Shown: positions 6,188-8,267 of the stretch, piece by piece
How positions within the stretch are numbered: the stretch's first letter is position 1
How the letters are laid out: each line of letters begins with the position of its first letter
Position numbers and translations under genes: made by a program
Notes under the pieces: model-generated
What the model was told of the DNA's origin: nothing
Seen by the model: only the letters and a program-made list of their open reading frames with translations
The model's database searches: none
Assembly: GCA_030830415.1 (NCBI GenBank)
Contig: JAURNB010000248.1
Location: 1-8,267 of the forward strand
Direction: 5' to 3'
DNA: 8,267 bases
DNA from: Acidimicrobiales bacterium
Lineage (GTDB): Bacteria; Actinomycetota; Acidimicrobiia; Acidimicrobiales; Ilumatobacteraceae

Positions 6188-7429
6188 CTAGAGGGTACGG
6201 GCGTTAATGCGAACTGGCAATTCACGTGGGCCGCGAATTTGGCCAACGCTCCATTTCACTACTTCATCGGGTGCGAGTTCGAAATCGGGAAAAGCTGCAA
6301 GGAACTCTTCAACTGCAACACGTAGTTCAAGTCGTGCCAAGTTTGAGCCCAGACAACGGTGAATGCCAAGCCCAAATGCAGCATGGCGATTCACTTCACG
6401 GTCGATGAGTACCTGGTCGGCATTCTCGAATTCTTTTGGATCGCGATTCGCAGCAGGGAATGGCAAAAGTACCCAGTCGTTCTGCTTCATTTCATTTCCG
6501 TGGAAGTTGTAGTCGTCTTTCACAACGCGCGCCATGGTGACCGGGGCATATGCGCGAAGGAACTCTTCAATGGCTGTTGGCATGAGTGCAGGGTTATCAA
6601 CCAAACGACGGCGGTCGACAGGGTTTGTTGCGAGGTGCCACAAACTTGAACCAATTGCACTCCACGTTGTATCGATACCAGCAATAAGCAGCAAGATGAT
6701 GCTGCCACCAACATGTTGAAGGCTGAGTGGCTGATCATAAATTTTTGCATTCAACAAAAAATTCGTCAGGTCGTCACGAGGGTTATCAATGTGATCTTGC
6801 ACTTGCTTTGCGATGTAAGCATCGAGCGCCATGAAAGCTTCTGCACGTTTCCCAGGCTCCAAGTTGATGGCTTCCAAAACGTCGTGCACGAAACCACGGA
6901 ATTTCTCACCATCTTCGGGTGGAAAGCCCAACATACGAGCAATGACATTGACGGGAATGTGCTGTGCAAATTGCGTAGCGGCATCGACCACATCGACTGT
7001 TTTCATGTCGGCAATGAGTTCGCGACACAATAAGCGAATTTCTGGTTCCCACAGATCGATTGTTTTCGGAGAAAATGCTGGCAACAAAATGCGGCGCGCA
7101 TCTTGATGAAATGGGGGGTCGGACGTAATTGGGGGTGCGCCGCCAATAGGAGCGGGAATGGCATCGGGCAAATCGCTTGGCTTGACGGTGGCGACTACTA
7201 CACCCCGACTAGAAAAGTGCTCAGTGTCGTAGGCAATTTCATGCACAAGGTCATGTGTGACTGGCAGCCACGTGCCGCCATAGCGCTCGGTGTGAGCAAC
7301 TGGGCAAGTGCCACGCAATTCACTCCAAATGGCGTGTGCATTTTCGTTGTACGAAGGGTCGGCATGATCGAAGTCGGTTTGCCAGCTGGTGACAGGACCA
7401 TAAATGGATTTTTCATCAAGTGTTGTCAT
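6188..7429 (-). CDS. Cytochrome P450 (class I bacterial type)
   Basis: A full-length 413-residue soluble P450 heme monooxygenase. The C-helix region reads TSDPPFHQDARRILLPAFSP (102-121), the oxygen-activating I helix LLLIAGIDTTWSAIG (246-260) with the acid-alcohol pair D253-T254, the ExxR motif E289-F-L-R292, and the heme loop AAFGLGIHRCLGSNLARLEL (350-369) with Cys359 as the thiolate ligand. The chain ends in RGPRELPVRI, typical of the CYP107-like and related actinobacterial families, but I cannot assign a CYP family or substrate. The start is ATG at 7429-7427 with AGGAGTAAAGAG upstream, overlapping the ferredoxin stop; the genes are 8 bases apart. The adjacent upstream ferredoxin is the natural electron donor. 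No hydrophobic N-terminal anchor is present, so it is cytoplasmic. The pcrA gene follows after two bases. Confidence 0.97.
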   Translation of the reverse strand: MTTLDEKSIYGPVTSWQTDFDHADPSYNENAHAIWSELRGTCPVAHTERYGGTWLPVTHDLVHEIAYDTEHFSSRGVVVATVKPSDLPDAIPAPIGGAPPITSDPPFHQDARRILLPAFSPKTIDLWEPEIRLLCRELIADMKTVDVVDAATQFAQHIPVNVIARMLGFPPEDGEKFRGFVHDVLEAINLEPGKRAEAFMALDAYIAKQVQDHIDNPRDDLTNFLLNAKIYDQPLSLQHVGGSIILLLIAGIDTTWSAIGSSLWHLATNPVDRRRLVDNPALMPTAIEEFLRAYAPVTMARVVKDDYNFHGNEMKQNDWVLLPFPAANRDPKEFENADQVLIDREVNRHAAFGLGIHRCLGSNLARLELRVAVEEFLAAFPDFELAPDEVVKWSVGQIRGPRELPVRINARTL

Positions 7430-7433
7430 AAAT

Positions 7434-7445
7434 CTCTTTACTCCT
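7434..7445 (-). promoter_or_regulatory. Ribosome binding site of the P450 gene, overlapping the ferredoxin stop
   Basis: On the minus strand AGGAGTAAAGAG spans the last codons and TAA stop of the ferredoxin gene. AAAGAG ends four bases before the P450 ATG and AGGAG eleven bases before it. The overlap implies coupled translation of the electron donor and its oxygenase. Confidence 0.6.
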
Positions 7446-7635
7446 CAACGATGCTGATGGCGTACTCGGGACAGTTTGCAACGGCGAGTCGTGCTTTTTC
7501 TGCAAGGTGTGGCTCAACAACCCCATCGCCAATGGCAAAAGCATTGCCCAAGTCGTCAACATCAAAAAGCTCGGGGGCGATGGCATAGCATCGGTTGTGC
7601 CCTTGGCACTTCGATTGATCTACCTGTACTTTCAC
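7438..7635 (-). CDS. Small P450-associated ferredoxin, 3Fe-4S type
   Basis: A 65-residue acidic electron-transfer protein. The cluster motif is C10-Q-G-H13-N-R-C16 with the distant C55-P56 in ANCPEYAI, i.e. C-x2-H-x2-C...CP. In ordinary 4Fe-4S ferredoxins of this type the fourth ligand stands where His13 is; in actinobacterial P450-linked ferredoxins a non-cysteine there normally gives a 3Fe-4S cluster. The start is GTG at 7635-7633, supported by AGGGGA six bases upstream; a nearby ATG reads straight into a stop. The gene is first of its run and lies 8 bases before the P450 gene, which it should serve as direct donor. The ferredoxin reductase is not in the window. Whether His13 ligates iron cannot be judged from sequence. 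Confidence 0.95.
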   Translation of the reverse strand: MKVQVDQSKCQGHNRCYAIAPELFDVDDLGNAFAIGDGVVEPHLAEKARLAVANCPEYAISIVEE

Positions 7636-7726
7636 AACATGTCCCCTACCGCTGGATGCATTCCCATCTTATTACCCCACGGTAGTCAAGTTACATTCCC
7701 TGCCACAAACGAGAGCAAAAAGTCAT
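7636..7726. promoter_or_regulatory. Divergent promoter region between ferredoxin-P450 run and yaaA
   Basis: These 91 bases separate two genes transcribed away from each other and must hold the promoter of the ferredoxin-P450-pcrA run and that of yaaA. On the minus strand there is a TTGACT at 7689-7684, a good -35 match, but the nearest -10-like hexamer, TAAGAT at 7671-7666, is only 12 bases away, too close for a standard sigma-70 promoter. I see no convincing dyad operator. Confidence 0.45.
7642..7647 (-). promoter_or_regulatory. Ribosome binding site of the ferredoxin gene
   Basis: AGGGGA on the minus strand stands six bases before the GTG start at 7635. It decides between this GTG and the out-of-frame ATG three bases earlier, which is followed at once by a TGA. 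Confidence 0.6.
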
Positions 7727-8267
7727 ATGCCCGCACAAATCAACATGTTTGTACTCCTTCCCCCATCAGAAGGCAAGGAAGATGGCGGCCAACCTCGTAC
7801 CAAATGGTCGCCCACTCAGGGGGTATTCGGCAAGGCACTTGGGGCACACCGCAAAACAATTGCAGCTGCTCTTCGCGATGCAGACGGTGGCTCGGCAGCA
7901 CTTCTCGGAGTATCGGGCAAACACCTTGCACGTGCGCAGGCGGCAAACTCATCTCTTGTTGGCTCACCCACCCTGGTTGCCTGCGAACGTTACTCCGGGG
8001 TGGTGTGGAGCCATCTCGACCTCCCCACACTGACAGCTGCGCAACACAGCTTCGCTCGTGATCACATCGTGGTCGTGAGCGGTCTTCTCGGTGCTGTCCT
8101 TGGTAGCGACCCCACCCCTGACTACCGCTTGAAAATGGGGGCACGGTTAGAAGTGAAAACTTTACCTATGCAAACAATGTCGAAGTTGTGGCGAGAGCCC
8201 GTTTCAACAGCAGTCAACAACTTCTGTGCTGGCCACATTGTTGTTGACGTGTTGCCACAAGACCATC
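7727..8267 (+). CDS. yaaA: YaaA/UPF0246 (DUF328) family protein, 3' end cut by the window
   Basis: The E. coli member YaaA is a peroxide-stress protein that lowers free iron and protects DNA; family members bind DNA, and their biochemical role is not fully settled. The 180 residues visible carry the family blocks in order: VLLPPSEGK (9-17), ERYSGVVWSHLDLPTLT (87-103), VVSGLLGAV (116-124), PDYRLKMGARL (131-141), KLWREPV (153-159) and IVVDVLP (171-177). Family length is about 240-260 residues, so roughly 60-80 are beyond the window. The ATG at 7727 has a weak GAGAG upstream; the ATG at 7745 would begin the protein at MFVLLPPSEGK, nearer the usual family N-terminus, but has no ribosome site, so either may be right. 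It is divergent from the ferredoxin gene. Confidence 0.88.
   Translation, partial: MPAQINMFVLLPPSEGKEDGGQPRTKWSPTQGVFGKALGAHRKTIAAALRDADGGSAALLGVSGKHLARAQAANSSLVGSPTLVACERYSGVVWSHLDLPTLTAAQHSFARDHIVVVSGLLGAVLGSDPTPDYRLKMGARLEVKTLPMQTMSKLWREPVSTAVNNFCAGHIVVDVLPQDH

Noticed and set aside
7666..7689. TTGACT (-35 like) and TAAGAT (-10 like) on the minus strand before the ferredoxin gene.
   Set aside because: The spacer is only 12 bases, too short for a standard sigma-70 promoter; no better -10 follows at 16-18 bases.
7659..7700. Seven-base direct repeat CATTCCC in the ferredoxin/yaaA spacer, 35 bases apart.
   Set aside because: A 7-mer repeat in 91 bases is not rare, and no dyad or third copy supports it.
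7740..8144. Minus-strand open frame opposite the yaaA gene.
   Set aside because: The plus strand here encodes all conserved YaaA blocks in order; the antisense translation resembles no protein and is rich in Arg, Pro and Gln as expected of a shadow.

Overview
The window looks like a chromosomal piece from a moderate-GC actinomycete (Actinomycetota), possibly of the Acidimicrobiia type. The reasons are the sucC-sucD-purH gene order, a PcrA-type UvrD with the C-terminal RNA-polymerase-binding module, an IcmB/McmA-like stand-alone cobalamin subunit, a P450 paired with a tiny 3Fe-4S-type ferredoxin, and frequent GTG starts (five of the eight minus-strand genes). The lineage call is inference. I see no mobile element, CRISPR array, tRNA or rRNA.

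Layout. Positions 1 to about 128 are much richer in GC (about 74%) than the rest and do not continue the adjoining purH gene; I read them as a probable assembly chimera or foreign junction. From about 128 to 2943 a minus-strand run reads, in transcription order, cobalamin-binding acyl-CoA mutase subunit, sucC, sucD, purH (5' part only). A 51-base divergent spacer separates it from a plus-strand gene (2995-3483) for a membrane-anchored protein that may carry a degenerate Rieske-like fold. That gene meets the next minus-strand run tail to tail with an 11-base overlap. The second minus-strand run, 7635 down to 3473, reads ferredoxin, cytochrome P450, pcrA/uvrD helicase, flavodoxin-like protein. 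A 91-base divergent spacer then leads to a plus-strand yaaA/UPF0246 gene cut by the window end.

How the genes fit together. The cobalamin subunit would help make succinyl-CoA from methylmalonyl-CoA (or isomerise another short acyl-CoA), and SucCD would convert succinyl-CoA to succinate with ATP or GTP formation, so the first run may be a propionate/odd-chain/branched-chain drain into the TCA cycle. PurH belongs to purine synthesis and seems to be a passenger or growth-linked neighbour. In the second run the ferredoxin is the obvious electron donor of the P450, and the flavodoxin-like protein at the far end could be a second redox carrier. The helicase between them starts two bases after the P450 stop and is functionally unrelated as far as I can tell.

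The window is mostly ordinary core metabolism. Nothing here is convincingly a new system. The best leads are the uncharacterised membrane protein, the redox cluster wrapped around pcrA, the possible leader ORF before the cobalamin subunit, and the anomalous first 128 bases.
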